Assembly (NCBI RefSeq): GCF_001447995.1
Contig: NZ_LDPE01000002.1
Location: 620,001 to 684,000 of the forward strand
Direction of reading: 5' to 3'
Source: Maribacter dokdonensis DSW-8
GTDB lineage: Bacteria > Bacteroidota > Bacteroidia > Flavobacteriales > Flavobacteriaceae
DNA: 64,000 bases
Shown here: positions 1 to 10,046 of the stretch, in pieces
Layout of the letters: each line of letters starts with the position of its first letter
How positions within the stretch are numbered: position 1 is the stretch's first letter
Notes under the pieces: model-generated
What the model was told of the DNA's origin: nothing
What the model saw: only the letters and a program-made list of their open reading frames with translations
Database searches by the model: none
Made by a program: the position numbers and the translations under genes

Positions 1-1
1 G

Positions 2-1303
2 GATGGTGTTAATGTAATGCCAGAAGTTTATGAGGTTAAAGAGCATATTAAAGAATTTACCAATGCGGTAATAAGTGGTGAGTTAAAAGGTTATACCGGC
101 AAACCTTTTACAGATGTGGTAAATATTGGTATTGGAGGCTCTGACCTTGGTCCTGCTATGGTAACGGAGGCGTTGAAGTTCTATAAGAATCATTTATCGG
201 TTCATTTCGTAAGTAATGTAGATGGTGATCATGTTCATGAAATTTTAAAGAACTTAGATCCGGAAACTACCTTATTTGTAGTGGTTTCTAAAACATTTAC
301 GACACAGGAGACCTTGAGCAATGCTACCACCATTAAAAAATGGTTTTTAAAGCATGGTACTCAAGAAGATATTGCCAAGCATTTTGCGGCGGTTTCTACC
401 AACAGCGAGAAAATTGCTGAGTTTGGTATAGATGCTGCCAATGTATTCCCTATGTGGGATTGGGTAGGTGGAAGATTTTCACTGTGGAGTGCTGTAGGTT
501 TAACAATAGCATTGGCAGTTGGTTATGATAATTTTAATGCTTTGCTAGAAGGCGCCCATGAAACGGATGTTCATTTCAAGGAAAGTGATTTTTCAGAAAA
601 CATTCCCGTTGTCATGGCATTGTTGAGTGTATGGTATAATAATTTTTATGGAGCGGAAACAGAGGCAATAATTCCTTATGCACAACATTTAAGTAGATTC
701 TCGGCATATTTACAACAGGGAATCATGGAAAGCAATGGTAAAAGTGTAGATAGGGCGGGTAATGCGGTTAATTATGAAACCGGAACAATTATTTGGGGAG
801 AACCGGGTACAAATTCTCAGCATGCGTTCTTTCAATTGATTCACCAGGGCACAAAATTAATTCCAACAGATTTTATTGGGTTTAAGTATTCTTTACATGG
901 AGATAAAGATCACCATAATAAGTTGATGGCAAATTATTTTGCCCAGACAGAAGCATTAATGAACGGTAAGACAAAGGATGAGGTGGTCAAGGAATTGAAA
1001 GAAAAAGACCTGACAGAATCTGAAATAGACAAGCTTGCTCCGTTCAAGGTTTTTGCCGGCAATAAACCTACCAATACTGTTTTAATAGATAAGCTAACGC
1101 CAAAATCTTTAGGAGCTTTAATAGCTTTGTATGAGCATAAAATATTTGTTCAAGGAATAATCTGGAACATTTTCAGCTATGATCAATGGGGTGTAGAACT
1201 AGGTAAACAGCTAGCTGGTACAATATTAAAGGATATTGAAAATTCTGAAATTTCTGATCACGACAGTTCTACATTGCGACTTTTACAATATTTTAAGAAA
1301 TAA
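2..1303 (+). CDS. pgi: glucose-6-phosphate isomerase, 5' end cut off by window
   Basis: Interconverts glucose 6-phosphate and fructose 6-phosphate in the cytoplasm (glycolysis/gluconeogenesis). The reading frame is open from base 2, before the first ATG at 17, and reads [12 protein letters not shown], so the true start lies outside the window. The family is usually about 545 residues and roughly 120 N-terminal residues are missing. Visible family marks are the sugar-phosphate-binding loop GIGGSDLGP, the signature GIMESNGKS carrying the catalytic glutamate, the histidine in NSQHAFFQL, and GVELGKQLA with the C-terminal catalytic lysine. The stop is followed by a 170-base gap before a TonB receptor, with no clear terminator in it. 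Identity is very secure. Confidence 0.97.
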   Translation, partial: DGVNVMPEVYEVKEHIKEFTNAVISGELKGYTGKPFTDVVNIGIGGSDLGPAMVTEALKFYKNHLSVHFVSNVDGDHVHEILKNLDPETTLFVVVSKTFTTQETLSNATTIKKWFLKHGTQEDIAKHFAAVSTNSEKIAEFGIDAANVFPMWDWVGGRFSLWSAVGLTIALAVGYDNFNALLEGAHETDVHFKESDFSENIPVVMALLSVWYNNFYGAETEAIIPYAQHLSRFSAYLQQGIMESNGKSVDRAGNAVNYETGTIIWGEPGTNSQHAFFQLIHQGTKLIPTDFIGFKYSLHGDKDHHNKLMANYFAQTEALMNGKTKDEVVKELKEKDLTESEIDKLAPFKVFAGNKPTNTVLIDKLTPKSLGALIALYEHKIFVQGIIWNIFSYDQWGVELGKQLAGTILKDIENSEISDHDSSTLRLLQYFKK

Positions 1304-1394
1304 TTTAGAATACAATAAAGATTTTCAAAAAAGGGTAACTATTTAATTTTCAAGTAAATCGTGTATGGTTTTTAGGTATTTTTGAGGTATTGAT

Positions 1395-1439
1395 TTAACG
1401 TTGTCTTAACGTTAGAACTTTAAAAATACTTGACTTTTG
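1395..1439 (+). promoter_or_regulatory. candidate promoter/operator region of the TonB receptor
   Basis: Two copies of the palindrome TTAACGTT lie at 1395-1402 and 1406-1413, centred 11 bases (about one helical turn) apart. They sit just before a partial Bacteroidota -7 box (GACTTTTG, 1432-1439, 7 of 8 matches to TAnnTTTG). No TTG lies at the usual -33 spacing. This could be a regulated promoter for the receptor, but it rests on pattern alone. Confidence 0.35.
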
Positions 1440-1473
1440 CAGCAAGTTAAAAACTAAACAAATACTTGAAAAA

Positions 1474-4176
1474 ATGAGAAAAATGTATTTTGCATTAGCG
1501 GCATTTTTAATGACCGTAACTGCTTTTTCACAAGGATCTATTTCTGGTACTGTACTAGATGGCGACACAAACACTCCGTTGCCAGGAGCTACAGTAATGG
1601 TTAAAGGTACTACTAACGGAACATCAACTGATTTTGATGGAAACTTTACTATTAATGCAAGTGCCGAGTCTGGAACCTTAGTTGTTTCTTACATTGGTTT
1701 TAATTCTAAACAAGTTGCCTTTACTTCAACAGGTAACATTGGTTCAATTGTTTTGGAACCAAATGCTGAAGAGCTGGAGGGTGTTGTTGTAACAGGAATT
1801 TTAGATATTGCTAAGGATAGGGAAACTCCTGTGGCTGTTTCAACAATTAGAGCAGCTGAAATACAAGAAAAATTAGGTTCTCAAGAATTACCTGAAATAC
1901 TTAAGTCTACACCTTCTATTTACGCTACCAAAACAGGTGGTGGTTTTGGTGATGGTAGAGTTAACGTTAGAGGTTTCGATTCTAGAAACACCGCGGTAAT
2001 GGTTAATGGTATTCCTGTTAACGATATGGAAAATGGTGCTGTTTACTGGAGTAACTGGGCTGGTTTAGGCGATGTTACTACTGCTATGCAAGTGCAAAGA
2101 GGTTTAGGATCATCTAAGTTGGCAATTTCTTCTGTTGGTGGTACAATAAACGTTATTACAAAGTCTACCGAGAAAGAAGAAGGTGGTACTGTTACACTTG
2201 GTGGTGGTAACGATGGTTATTTAAAAACTAACGTTGCTTACAATACTGGGAAATCGGATAAAGGTTTTGCAGCTTCTATATTACTAGGTAGAACTTCAGG
2301 TGATGGTTATATTCAGGGAACTGAATTTGAAGGTTATAATTATTTTATTGGATTAGGTTATGAGCCAAATGATAAACATAATTTCCAGTTTGTTTTAACT
2401 GGAGCTCCACAAGTACATAACCAGAGAACATCAAGTTTCTTTAATGTTGCTACTTTGGCAGATCATTTAGAGTACGGTGCTAAATACAACTATAATGGTG
2501 GTACTTTGAATGGTGAGGAATTCGGTTGGAGAAGAAACTTCTACCACAAACCTATTACTTCTTTAACGTGGGAATGGAAAGCTTCTGAAAAATCCACATT
2601 GTCTACATCTGCCTATGCTTCTTTTGGTCGTGGTGGCGGAACAGGTGATATTGGTGCAGGACCGGGTTTTGGTTATGCTAGTTCTAGTAGATATAGAATT
2701 CCTGAAACAGGTCAAGTTGATTATGATTTAATTTCACGCTTTAATGGCGGTGAGGCAGTTACTTTTTATGATGGTAACGATTATCAATTATCACCTAATG
2801 CTGATGGCGAATATATCACTACAAGCTTTGGTGATGGTCTTGCAAGAAGAGCTTCTATCAACTCTCACAACTGGTTTGGTGTAATCGCTAATTTGAATAC
2901 TCAAATTAACGAAAAATGGAGTTATGATGTAGGTTTGGATTTAAGAAGCTACAAAGGTATTCACTACAGAAGAGTGGATAATTTATTAGGAGCTGATGGT
3001 TATTTTGATGATGACGACATTAATAACCCTAACCATACTGTACGTCAAAATGGTGTTGTAGATTCTGATTTCTCTTCTATTTTGAATGTATTTAAGAGTA
3101 TTGATGATGAAGAGAAGATTGATTACTATAATGATGGTCTTGTAAGATGGGCCGGTGCATTTGGTCAAGTTGAATATACTGATGGTGTAGTTTCTGCTTT
3201 TGTTCAAGGTGGTATTTCTAATCAAGGATTTAAAAGAATCGATTATTTTACCTATTTAGATTCTGATCCTTTACAAGAAACTGATTGGGAAAATATTTTA
3301 GGAGGTAACATTAAAGGTGGTGCTAATTTTAATATTAATGAAGCTAATAACGTATTTTTTAATGGTGGATACTATTCTAAACAACCATTGTTCGATGCAG
3401 TTTACATTAATTTTGTAAACGAATTAAACCCAGATTTAACCAATGAGAAAATTTTAGGTCTTGAAATGGGTTATGGTCTTAATCTTGGAGATTTCAGAGC
3501 AAAGGTGAATTTATATAGAACATCTTGGAAAGATAGATTTGTTTCTATTGGCATTGAAACTCCAACAGGAGATGAGGGTAATGCTAATATTAATGGTGTT
3601 GAACAAGTTCATAAGGGTATTGAGATTGAAGCGGATTACCGTGCGTCAGATGTTGTACAGTTTAGAGGTATGATATCTTTAGGTGATTGGGAGTATGCTG
3701 GGAATGCAACTGGTCAAGCTCTTGATGATGATAGAAATGTTATTGACCCAGATGTTACTTTATTTCTAGATGGTGTAAAAGTTGGTGATGCCGCACAATT
3801 TACTACAAACTTAGAAATGATTGTAAGACCTATTGAGGATCTTAAGATTAGCGCTAATCTTTACAATGCTTCAAGATTATATGCATTCTTAAATGCAGAA
3901 GATTTTGATTCAGCAGATAATCAAGGTTCATTACGTTTACCAAGTTATACACTTTTTGACTTAGGTGCATATTACACTTTTGGTTTAGGAGGAAGCAACA
4001 AGCTTAGTATTGCTGCTAACGTAAACAACCTTTTTGATACAGAATATATAGCTGAATCGTTGACAAATACATTTGCAGGACAAGGAGATGATGTATTTAG
4101 AGGAATTTCTACTGATAACAAAGTATTCTTTGGATTTGGTAGAACTTTTAACGTAAGTGCTCGTTATAGTTTCTAA
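1474..4176 (+). CDS. TonB-dependent outer-membrane receptor with carboxypeptidase-like N-terminal domain
   Basis: A 900-residue outer-membrane transporter that would import an unknown ligand using TonB/ExbBD energy. Residues 1-20 form a signal peptide ending TAFSQ. Residues about 22-105 are a CarboxypepD_reg-like fold (GTVLDGDTNTPLPGATV, then DFDGNFTI). Residues about 115-230 form the plug (RVNVRGFDSRN, then SSVGGTINVIT). The rest is beta-barrel, and the chain ends in phenylalanine (ARYSF) as barrel proteins usually do. No SusD homologue follows, so it is not a SusCD pair. It stands alone between pgi and a strong terminator. Substrate cannot be deduced from the sequence. Confidence 0.93.
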   Translation: MRKMYFALAAFLMTVTAFSQGSISGTVLDGDTNTPLPGATVMVKGTTNGTSTDFDGNFTINASAESGTLVVSYIGFNSKQVAFTSTGNIGSIVLEPNAEELEGVVVTGILDIAKDRETPVAVSTIRAAEIQEKLGSQELPEILKSTPSIYATKTGGGFGDGRVNVRGFDSRNTAVMVNGIPVNDMENGAVYWSNWAGLGDVTTAMQVQRGLGSSKLAISSVGGTINVITKSTEKEEGGTVTLGGGNDGYLKTNVAYNTGKSDKGFAASILLGRTSGDGYIQGTEFEGYNYFIGLGYEPNDKHNFQFVLTGAPQVHNQRTSSFFNVATLADHLEYGAKYNYNGGTLNGEEFGWRRNFYHKPITSLTWEWKASEKSTLSTSAYASFGRGGGTGDIGAGPGFGYASSSRYRIPETGQVDYDLISRFNGGEAVTFYDGNDYQLSPNADGEYITTSFGDGLARRASINSHNWFGVIANLNTQINEKWSYDVGLDLRSYKGIHYRRVDNLLGADGYFDDDDINNPNHTVRQNGVVDSDFSSILNVFKSIDDEEKIDYYNDGLVRWAGAFGQVEYTDGVVSAFVQGGISNQGFKRIDYFTYLDSDPLQETDWENILGGNIKGGANFNINEANNVFFNGGYYSKQPLFDAVYINFVNELNPDLTNEKILGLEMGYGLNLGDFRAKVNLYRTSWKDRFVSIGIETPTGDEGNANINGVEQVHKGIEIEADYRASDVVQFRGMISLGDWEYAGNATGQALDDDRNVIDPDVTLFLDGVKVGDAAQFTTNLEMIVRPIEDLKISANLYNASRLYAFLNAEDFDSADNQGSLRLPSYTLFDLGAYYTFGLGGSNKLSIAANVNNLFDTEYIAESLTNTFAGQGDDVFRGISTDNKVFFGFGRTFNVSARYSF

Positions 4177-4201
4177 GATTATTTCTTACTTAAATATTAA
4201 A

Positions 4202-4229
4202 CCCTGACTGTGCAGTCAGGGTTTTTTTT
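4202..4229 (+). terminator. Rho-independent terminator after TonB receptor
   Basis: A perfect inverted repeat CCCTGACTG/CAGTCAGGG separated by TG is followed by eight T residues, 25 bases after the receptor stop codon. Confidence 0.93.
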
Positions 4230-4268
4230 GCTCAAAATTCAGTACATTTAAAACTTAAATTATATACT

Positions 4269-4709
4269 ATGTACGAAACTATTCACATACTTCATTCTTA
4301 CTTGGCTTATATAGCATTGGCCGTATTAATATTGGCTGTTGTCAATGCAATCTCTGGTCTTGTATCAAAAAGAATATTTGATATGGGTAAAGACTTAAGA
4401 GTAAGTCTGTTCGCCTTAATCCTATGTCATATTCAATTATTGGTAGGTTTGATCCTCTATTTTGTTTCACCAAGTGGATTAAGTGCAATACAAGAATTTG
4501 GTATGGGTGGTTTAACATCTGCAGCACGTTTGTTAGCTGTAGAGCATCCTTTTATCAATATTTTGGCAATAGTATCAATTACCGTGGGTTGGTCTAGACA
4601 TAAGAAATTTGTTGAAGGCAATAAGAAATTTAAAAGTATTGCGATTTTCTACGGTATTGGGTTGTTATTCATACTAAGTAGAATTCCTTGGGGACAATGG
4701 TTTAATTAA
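4269..4709 (+). CDS. small multi-pass membrane protein
   Basis: A 146-residue protein with four predicted membrane segments (about 10-32, 42-65, 92-108 and 122-140). Histidines near the N terminus (H7, H10), at the start of helix 2 (H54) and in helix 3 (H93) are placed so that haem-b binding is imaginable. Such proteins occur as single genes in many Flavobacteriaceae without an assigned function. It is flanked by terminators on both sides, so it is probably a monocistronic unit. Cytochrome b561-like is a guess from the histidines and helix count; the coding call itself is firm. Confidence 0.8.
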   Translation: MYETIHILHSYLAYIALAVLILAVVNAISGLVSKRIFDMGKDLRVSLFALILCHIQLLVGLILYFVSPSGLSAIQEFGMGGLTSAARLLAVEHPFINILAIVSITVGWSRHKKFVEGNKKFKSIAIFYGIGLLFILSRIPWGQWFN

Positions 4710-4737
4710 ATTTGGACTGTAATACGTTGACGATTAA

Positions 4738-4772
4738 AGAACCAAAATGTGATTCATTTTGGTTCTTTTTTT
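4738..4772 (+). terminator. Rho-independent terminator, overlapping the end of the convergent nuclease gene
   Basis: AGAACCAAAATG pairs perfectly with CATTTTGGTTCT across a five-base loop, followed by seven T. The last bases overlap the stop codon of the minus-strand gene. On that strand only a three-T tract follows the stem, so it serves mainly the plus strand. Confidence 0.88.
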
Positions 4773-5814
4773 ATGGATTTACTTTTTTAATAAGGTAGAG
4801 ATAAACTGGAAAATGGTCACTGTACCCTCCAATATAACTACCACCGGCATAAGTTCGTAATGGATATCCCTTGTACCTTCCTTTAGGGTCCAGTAAGTAA
4901 GGCGGAGTAAATATGCCGGTTTTCCAGTATCTGTAACCCTCATTGGGATTATTATTGATTAAACTAGAGGTCATATAAAACTGATCGAACAAATTCCATT
5001 TGTCCCTATAAGCCAGCGAGCCCCTTCCTTTTCTATAAAGCTTTTCCATAGGTCCATAAAGGCTTGTGGAATCCAGCTTTTTGGAGTTTTTTTCAACTTT
5101 CAGTACTTTTTTAAAACTTGGGTCAATAGGGTCATCGTTAAAATCGCCCATGCTTATAATTTTTGCATGAATATTAAATCTTCTGACGGAATCAATAATT
5201 CTTTTGTTCAATTTAGCCGCTTCCAATCTAAAAGGTCTACTTCTGGCTTCGCCACCACTTCTAGAAGGCCAATGGTTTACCATAAAGTAAATTTGCTCAT
5301 TATCCAGAATACCTTCGATAATTAATTGATCTCTCGTATAATCTCGTTTGCCATCTAATTTAAATAACAATAACCTATGACTATTAAAATTGACCGGAAC
5401 AAAAGCATCTTTCTTATAAAGTAAAGCTACATCTATTCCACGTTCGTCTGGTGAATCAAAATGTACAATGCCGTAGTTAAAAGCCGATAAGAATTCGTGA
5501 TGAACTAAATCTTCTAAAACACCTAAATTTTCTACCTCGCAAACTCCAATTATATCTGGCGCCGTCTTGTTTTCTTTTGAACCTATTTCGGATAATACCT
5601 TAGCCATGTGTTCTATCTTGTGAGTATAGCGTAGTGGTGTCCACTGATCTTTGCCATCTGGGGTTCTATCGTCATCGTAGACTAAAGAATCATTTTTAGT
5701 ATCAAATAAATTTTCTAGATTATAAAATGCAATAGTCCTTATTTGATATGTATCTGGCTCTTGGGCAAATGACAATAAGGTTAGAAAAAAGAATATTGAC
5801 TGAAAAAAGCGCAT
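4771..5814 (-). CDS. secreted endonuclease/exonuclease/phosphatase-family protein
   Basis: A 347-residue EEP-fold hydrolase exported by a signal peptide (residues 1-17, ending LLSFAQ). The metal and catalytic motifs of the fold are all visible: NLENLFD at 32-38, the metal-binding glutamate in CEVEN at 92-96, N180-H181 of the VNHWPS segment, GDFND at 223-227, and the terminal SDH at 332-334. The style of these motifs (NLENLFD, ERGIDVALLY, RLEAA) resembles the catalytic domain of extracellular nucleases such as ExeM rather than the AP-endonuclease Xth. Its gene diverges from a TonB receptor and a DUF5689/LTD lipoprotein, suggesting a periplasmic or surface nuclease or phosphodiesterase feeding uptake. 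Whether it cuts DNA, RNA or small phosphodiesters is not visible. Confidence 0.88.
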   Translation of the reverse strand: MRFFQSIFFFLTLLSFAQEPDTYQIRTIAFYNLENLFDTKNDSLVYDDDRTPDGKDQWTPLRYTHKIEHMAKVLSEIGSKENKTAPDIIGVCEVENLGVLEDLVHHEFLSAFNYGIVHFDSPDERGIDVALLYKKDAFVPVNFNSHRLLLFKLDGKRDYTRDQLIIEGILDNEQIYFMVNHWPSRSGGEARSRPFRLEAAKLNKRIIDSVRRFNIHAKIISMGDFNDDPIDPSFKKVLKVEKNSKKLDSTSLYGPMEKLYRKGRGSLAYRDKWNLFDQFYMTSSLINNNPNEGYRYWKTGIFTPPYLLDPKGRYKGYPLRTYAGGSYIGGYSDHFPVYLYLIKKVNP

Positions 5815-5921
5815 TGTTGAATGTATTTGGTGTTAAATATCAACGAGTATACGGATTTTTCACGTTAATTATTTCTTAAATAGTATCTTAATGACTTATA
5901 AATAAGGCATTAAGCTGTCTA

Positions 5922-8663
5922 ATGGTTAAGCATACATTATTCTTATTACTGTTTTTTATAATTATTGGGCTTAGGGCTCAAAACACTTTTTTGGTTCAAG
6001 GTGTGGTAAAAGATAATGAAAGTAAGATGGTGCTCACCAATGTATCTGTGTTTTTGGAAGGGGAAGATACTATGATGGTAACCAATGCATCAGGTAAATT
6101 CTCACTGTCATTTTCCAACAAAGGAGAATACATACTGCAAATTTCTTCAGGAGAATATACGATCAAGCGTATTCCGGTTATTTTAGAAGATGAAAATATT
6201 GACTTAGGTGATATTTTTTTAATTCGAGATATAACTCTAGAAAAATCGATTAACCTAATAACAATTACAGATGACGAACTTTTAGATGAAGAAGTGAATT
6301 CTAATGCACTTGCACTTCTGCAATCCACAAAAGATGTTTTTCTTAATAGGGCGGCGTTTGATTTTGGTCAGGCGTTTTTTAGGGTAAGGGGTTATGATTC
6401 TCAATATGGAGAGGTTTACCTTAATTCTCTGCCAATGAATAAATTGTATGATGGTAGACCTCAATGGAATAATTGGGGCGGGCTAAACGACGTAATTAGA
6501 AATCAACAATACTCTAATGGATTAACAGCTTCAGAGGTCACCTTTGGTGGAATATTGGGAAATACCAATATAGACTTAAGGCCTTCAAAATTAAGGGCGG
6601 GCACTCGTTTGTCATCTTCTATTTCAAATAGAACCTATAGTGGTAGACTTATGGCTACCTATAATTCTGGAGTAGAGAAAGAGAAATTCGCATTTATAAT
6701 ATCCGGTTCAAGAAGATGGGCAAAGCAAGGGTATATTAATGGTACTCTATATGATTCTTATTCCCTTTATGGAACAATGGAATATTTTTTAAACGATAAA
6801 AATTCATTTTCCGCTACGGCAATTGTTGCATCTAATAGAAGGGGGCGCTCTTCTGCAATAACGGAGGAAGTATTTAAATTAAAAGGAAATAAATATAATC
6901 CATATTGGGGATATCAAGATGGTAAAATTAGAAATTCAAGAGACCGCCATATAAGGGAACCGTTGTTCTTATTAAATTATCATCACGAATCTGAAAAATT
7001 CCGTTTAAATGCTGGATTAGCATATCAAACTGGGCAGTATACAAGAAGCCGTTTAGGGTACTTTAATGCTCCTAATCCAGATCCTACATACTATCGGTAT
7101 TTGCCTAGTTTTTATTTGAATTCACCCATAGGAGCTAATTTTGAAAGTGCAATAGAGGCTAAAAATGGATTTTTAAGTCAGCCACAATTAGATTGGGAAA
7201 AGCTGTATGTAGCAAATACTAGTATAGGTCAGAACGGTGAGGCCGCATATGTTCTTTATGATGATGTAACCAAAGATGATCAATTAACAGCTAGAATGAC
7301 TTCGAATTTGGAGTTGAACGCTCATTTTAAATTAGATATGGGCTTGACATACAGATCGCTCAATTCAAGAAATTATGCTCAAATTTTTGATTTGCTTGGA
7401 GCGGAATATCATAACGATATAGACGTATTCTCTGAGACTAAAAACGATTTGTTTTCAGCATTAAATAAGAATAATGGAGATATTTTCAACTACAACTATA
7501 ATGTAAAGGGAAATGAAATAGATGGGTTTATACAGTTAAATACTGAATTCAAAAGTTTGAGGTCGTTTATCTCTGGCAGGTATACTATTGTTGACTATCA
7601 ACGAGAAGGTCTGTTTAAAAATGAACGCTTTATTAATAACTCTTTAGGTAACAGTGATAAAATCAGATTTTCCAACTGGGCGTTTAAAAGTGGTGCGTCT
7701 TATAGTATAACCGGTAGGCACTGGGTAGCGGCAAATGCAGCATATATAAATAAGGCACCTGTACTTCAAAATGTCTTTATAAACCCTAGGGAAAGTAATG
7801 AATCGGTTCCTAATATTCAAAATGAAAAAATCACAAGTATAGATGCTAACTACTTTCTACGTTTACCAAAACTAACTGGCAGGTTAACTGGTTTTTATAC
7901 CCGTTTTCAAAATACTACAGATGTTAATTTTTTCTTTGTTGATTCTGGCTTGGGATCAGATTTTGTGCAAGAGGTATTGACAGATTTGGATAAATTACAT
8001 TTAGGTGTAGAATTAGGTCTAGAGTATCAATTATCAAGTGCGGTTAAACTATCATTGGTAGGATCTGTCGCTAAGCATTTGTATGCTAGTGACCCATTTG
8101 TAACTATTAATTTCGATACGGCCGGGGCAAGGGAAGACCTTATAGATATATCTGGTACAAAGTTCCTGGGGCAGTCAAAAATAAAAGGATTTAAATTGGC
8201 TCAAGGTCCACAAAAAGCAATGGCTGCAGGTATTGAGTATAGAGATCCAAAATATTGGTGGGTGGCTATGACCGCTAATTATTTAGCTAACAATTATGCA
8301 AATATTTCTACGATTACCAGAACACAAAGTTTTCTAATAGACCCAGAAACACAGGTTAGGTTTCCTGATGCAACAGACGAGAATGTGCAACAGCTATTAA
8401 AACAAAAATCATTAGATGATTTTTATTTGTTGAACTTGGTAGGTGGCAAGTCATGGTTAAAAAATGGAAAATATGTAAGTGTTTTTGCCAGTGTGAACAA
8501 TGTTTTTGACACCAGTTTTAGAACTGGTGGTTATGAACAAAGTAGAAATGGAAATTTTGGTCAGTTAAAGCAAGATAATTTAAGTGGTAGTCCGTCTTTT
8601 GCGCCAAAATATTGGTACGGATTCGGTAGAACTTATTTTTTAAATTTTGCTTTTAGTTTTTAA
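5922..8663 (+). CDS. TonB-dependent receptor paired with nuclease/LTD genes
   Basis: A 913-residue outer-membrane receptor. Residues 1-20 are a signal peptide (LRAQ). A carboxypeptidase-like domain spans about 25-105 (VQGVVKDNESKM, NASGKFSL). A plug follows at about 120-235 (FFRVRGYDSQYGEVY), and the barrel ends in AFSF. The plug lacks the usual GGxINxxTK pattern; it reads GGILGNTNIDLRPS, so this is a distinctive receptor subfamily. The DUF5689/LTD lipoprotein gene starts 13 bases after its stop, so the two are probably co-transcribed. The nuclease gene diverges 107 bases upstream. The ligand may be a nuclease product (nucleotide, nucleoside or phosphate), which is inferred from neighbours only. 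Confidence 0.92.
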   Translation: MVKHTLFLLLFFIIIGLRAQNTFLVQGVVKDNESKMVLTNVSVFLEGEDTMMVTNASGKFSLSFSNKGEYILQISSGEYTIKRIPVILEDENIDLGDIFLIRDITLEKSINLITITDDELLDEEVNSNALALLQSTKDVFLNRAAFDFGQAFFRVRGYDSQYGEVYLNSLPMNKLYDGRPQWNNWGGLNDVIRNQQYSNGLTASEVTFGGILGNTNIDLRPSKLRAGTRLSSSISNRTYSGRLMATYNSGVEKEKFAFIISGSRRWAKQGYINGTLYDSYSLYGTMEYFLNDKNSFSATAIVASNRRGRSSAITEEVFKLKGNKYNPYWGYQDGKIRNSRDRHIREPLFLLNYHHESEKFRLNAGLAYQTGQYTRSRLGYFNAPNPDPTYYRYLPSFYLNSPIGANFESAIEAKNGFLSQPQLDWEKLYVANTSIGQNGEAAYVLYDDVTKDDQLTARMTSNLELNAHFKLDMGLTYRSLNSRNYAQIFDLLGAEYHNDIDVFSETKNDLFSALNKNNGDIFNYNYNVKGNEIDGFIQLNTEFKSLRSFISGRYTIVDYQREGLFKNERFINNSLGNSDKIRFSNWAFKSGASYSITGRHWVAANAAYINKAPVLQNVFINPRESNESVPNIQNEKITSIDANYFLRLPKLTGRLTGFYTRFQNTTDVNFFFVDSGLGSDFVQEVLTDLDKLHLGVELGLEYQLSSAVKLSLVGSVAKHLYASDPFVTINFDTAGAREDLIDISGTKFLGQSKIKGFKLAQGPQKAMAAGIEYRDPKYWWVAMTANYLANNYANISTITRTQSFLIDPETQVRFPDATDENVQQLLKQKSLDDFYLLNLVGGKSWLKNGKYVSVFASVNNVFDTSFRTGGYEQSRNGNFGQLKQDNLSGSPSFAPKYWYGFGRTYFLNFAFSF

Positions 8664-8676
8664 TAAAGGGTTATAG

Positions 8677-10044
8677 ATGATTATTAAACACCGATTTTTT
8701 ATAATAATAAGTTGCAGTTGTTTGCTGGTAATTATGTCTTGTGTAAAAGATAGAAATTTTGAAATACTTGATACTCATTGTTTGGATACGCAAATTGAAA
8801 CTATTGAAATAAGCGATCTAATAAGTCTTTATGCCGGGGAAACTGTTCAAATTCATGAAGATTTGGCAATATATGGCTATGTAGTTTCTTCAGATAAAAA
8901 AGGTAATTTCTTTAATGTAATACATTTTCAAGATAAACCTGCCGAGCCTACAGATGGGTTGCAAATTGAATTAGAATTAAGGGATTCACATTTGTTCTTT
9001 GATGTAGGGCAAAAAATAGTCATCAAATTAAAAAACCTGTATCTAGGTGAATCTAATGGTGTTTACAAAGTAGGTGGTGTATTTACTTCTTTTGGGAATA
9101 GAAGTGTAGGTAGATTACCTAAAAATCAAGTTTTTGAACACGTTCTAACTACATGTGATAATAATTTTGGTATTCAGCCTTTAAAAACAACGATACAAGA
9201 TCTAAATATGACGATGATCAATACATTAATTATGATTGATGATGTTGAATTTGAAGAAAATGAATTAGGGAAGCCATTTGCTATTGAAGAAGAGGAAACC
9301 ATAAGAACCCTAATTGATTGCAATGATAATGAATTGTCTTTGAACAATAGTGGTTATGCAGATTTTCAACCTGAAATACTTTCGGATAGAATGGGGTCGG
9401 TAACTGGGGTTTTAACTTATAATGACAATGAGTTTCAGCTTATAATTAGAGATTTAAATGATGTAAAATTCGACAAAGACCGTTGTGAAGATTTTGTTGA
9501 TGAATTTACTTCAGAATTTTTACTCATATCGGAAATTGCCGATCCTGATAATAATTCTGGAGCCCGTTTTATTGAACTCTATAATTCCTCTAGTGAAAGT
9601 TTATCATTAAAAGGTTGGACTTTACAACGGTACACGAACAATAGTTTGGAGGTTAGCTCAACAACAGACTTGTCAGGTTTAACTATAGAAGGCAACAATT
9701 TTCTGGTTATCTCGCCAAACGCAGACGAGTTTGAAAACGTTTACGGTTTTGCTCCGGATCTTGCGGGAGGTACCAACTCTTCTGCAGATTCAAATGGTGA
9801 TGATAATATGGTACTTGTGGATCCATTTGGAAGTATAATAGATATATTTGGTATTATAGGTGAAGATGGTAGTAATACCAATCATGAATTTGAAGACGGT
9901 AGAGCCCTAAGAAAAGAAGAAGTTATAATGGGTAATACGGTTTTTAATGCAAATGAATGGATAATTTATAATGACACTGGTTTAAATGGCACAATAAATG
10001 AAACTCAAAATGCTCCAATGAATTTTACACCTGGTGCAAGATAA
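8677..10044 (+). CDS. DUF5689 and lamin-tail-domain lipoprotein
   Basis: A 455-residue predicted outer-membrane lipoprotein. The signal sequence ends in a lipobox with C22 (VIMSC). Residues about 40-270 match the pattern of DUF5689, a Bacteroidota family with an OB-fold-like beta structure (YGYVVSSDKKGNFFNVI). Residues about 285-415 look like a lamin-tail domain (LISEIADP, ARFIELYNSS, LKGWTLQRY). In ExeM-type extracellular nucleases an LTD and an OB-fold precede the EEP catalytic domain in one chain. Here those modules sit on a lipoprotein and the EEP enzyme is a separate, divergent gene. It probably acts at the cell surface with the adjacent receptor. The domain calls are pattern recognition, not a search result. 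Confidence 0.82.
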   Translation: MIIKHRFFIIISCSCLLVIMSCVKDRNFEILDTHCLDTQIETIEISDLISLYAGETVQIHEDLAIYGYVVSSDKKGNFFNVIHFQDKPAEPTDGLQIELELRDSHLFFDVGQKIVIKLKNLYLGESNGVYKVGGVFTSFGNRSVGRLPKNQVFEHVLTTCDNNFGIQPLKTTIQDLNMTMINTLIMIDDVEFEENELGKPFAIEEEETIRTLIDCNDNELSLNNSGYADFQPEILSDRMGSVTGVLTYNDNEFQLIIRDLNDVKFDKDRCEDFVDEFTSEFLLISEIADPDNNSGARFIELYNSSSESLSLKGWTLQRYTNNSLEVSSTTDLSGLTIEGNNFLVISPNADEFENVYGFAPDLAGGTNSSADSNGDDNMVLVDPFGSIIDIFGIIGEDGSNTNHEFEDGRALRKEEVIMGNTVFNANEWIIYNDTGLNGTINETQNAPMNFTPGAR

Positions 10045-10046
10045 AT

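Noticed and set aside
1474..4176. SusC-type polysaccharide-utilization receptor
   Set aside because: No susD-like gene or glycoside hydrolase lies near this or any of the other TonB receptors in the window.
4771..5814. Second exonuclease III (Xth) paralogue
   Set aside because: It has a signal peptide and ExeM-style motifs, unlike the cytoplasmic Xth at 22.2 kb.
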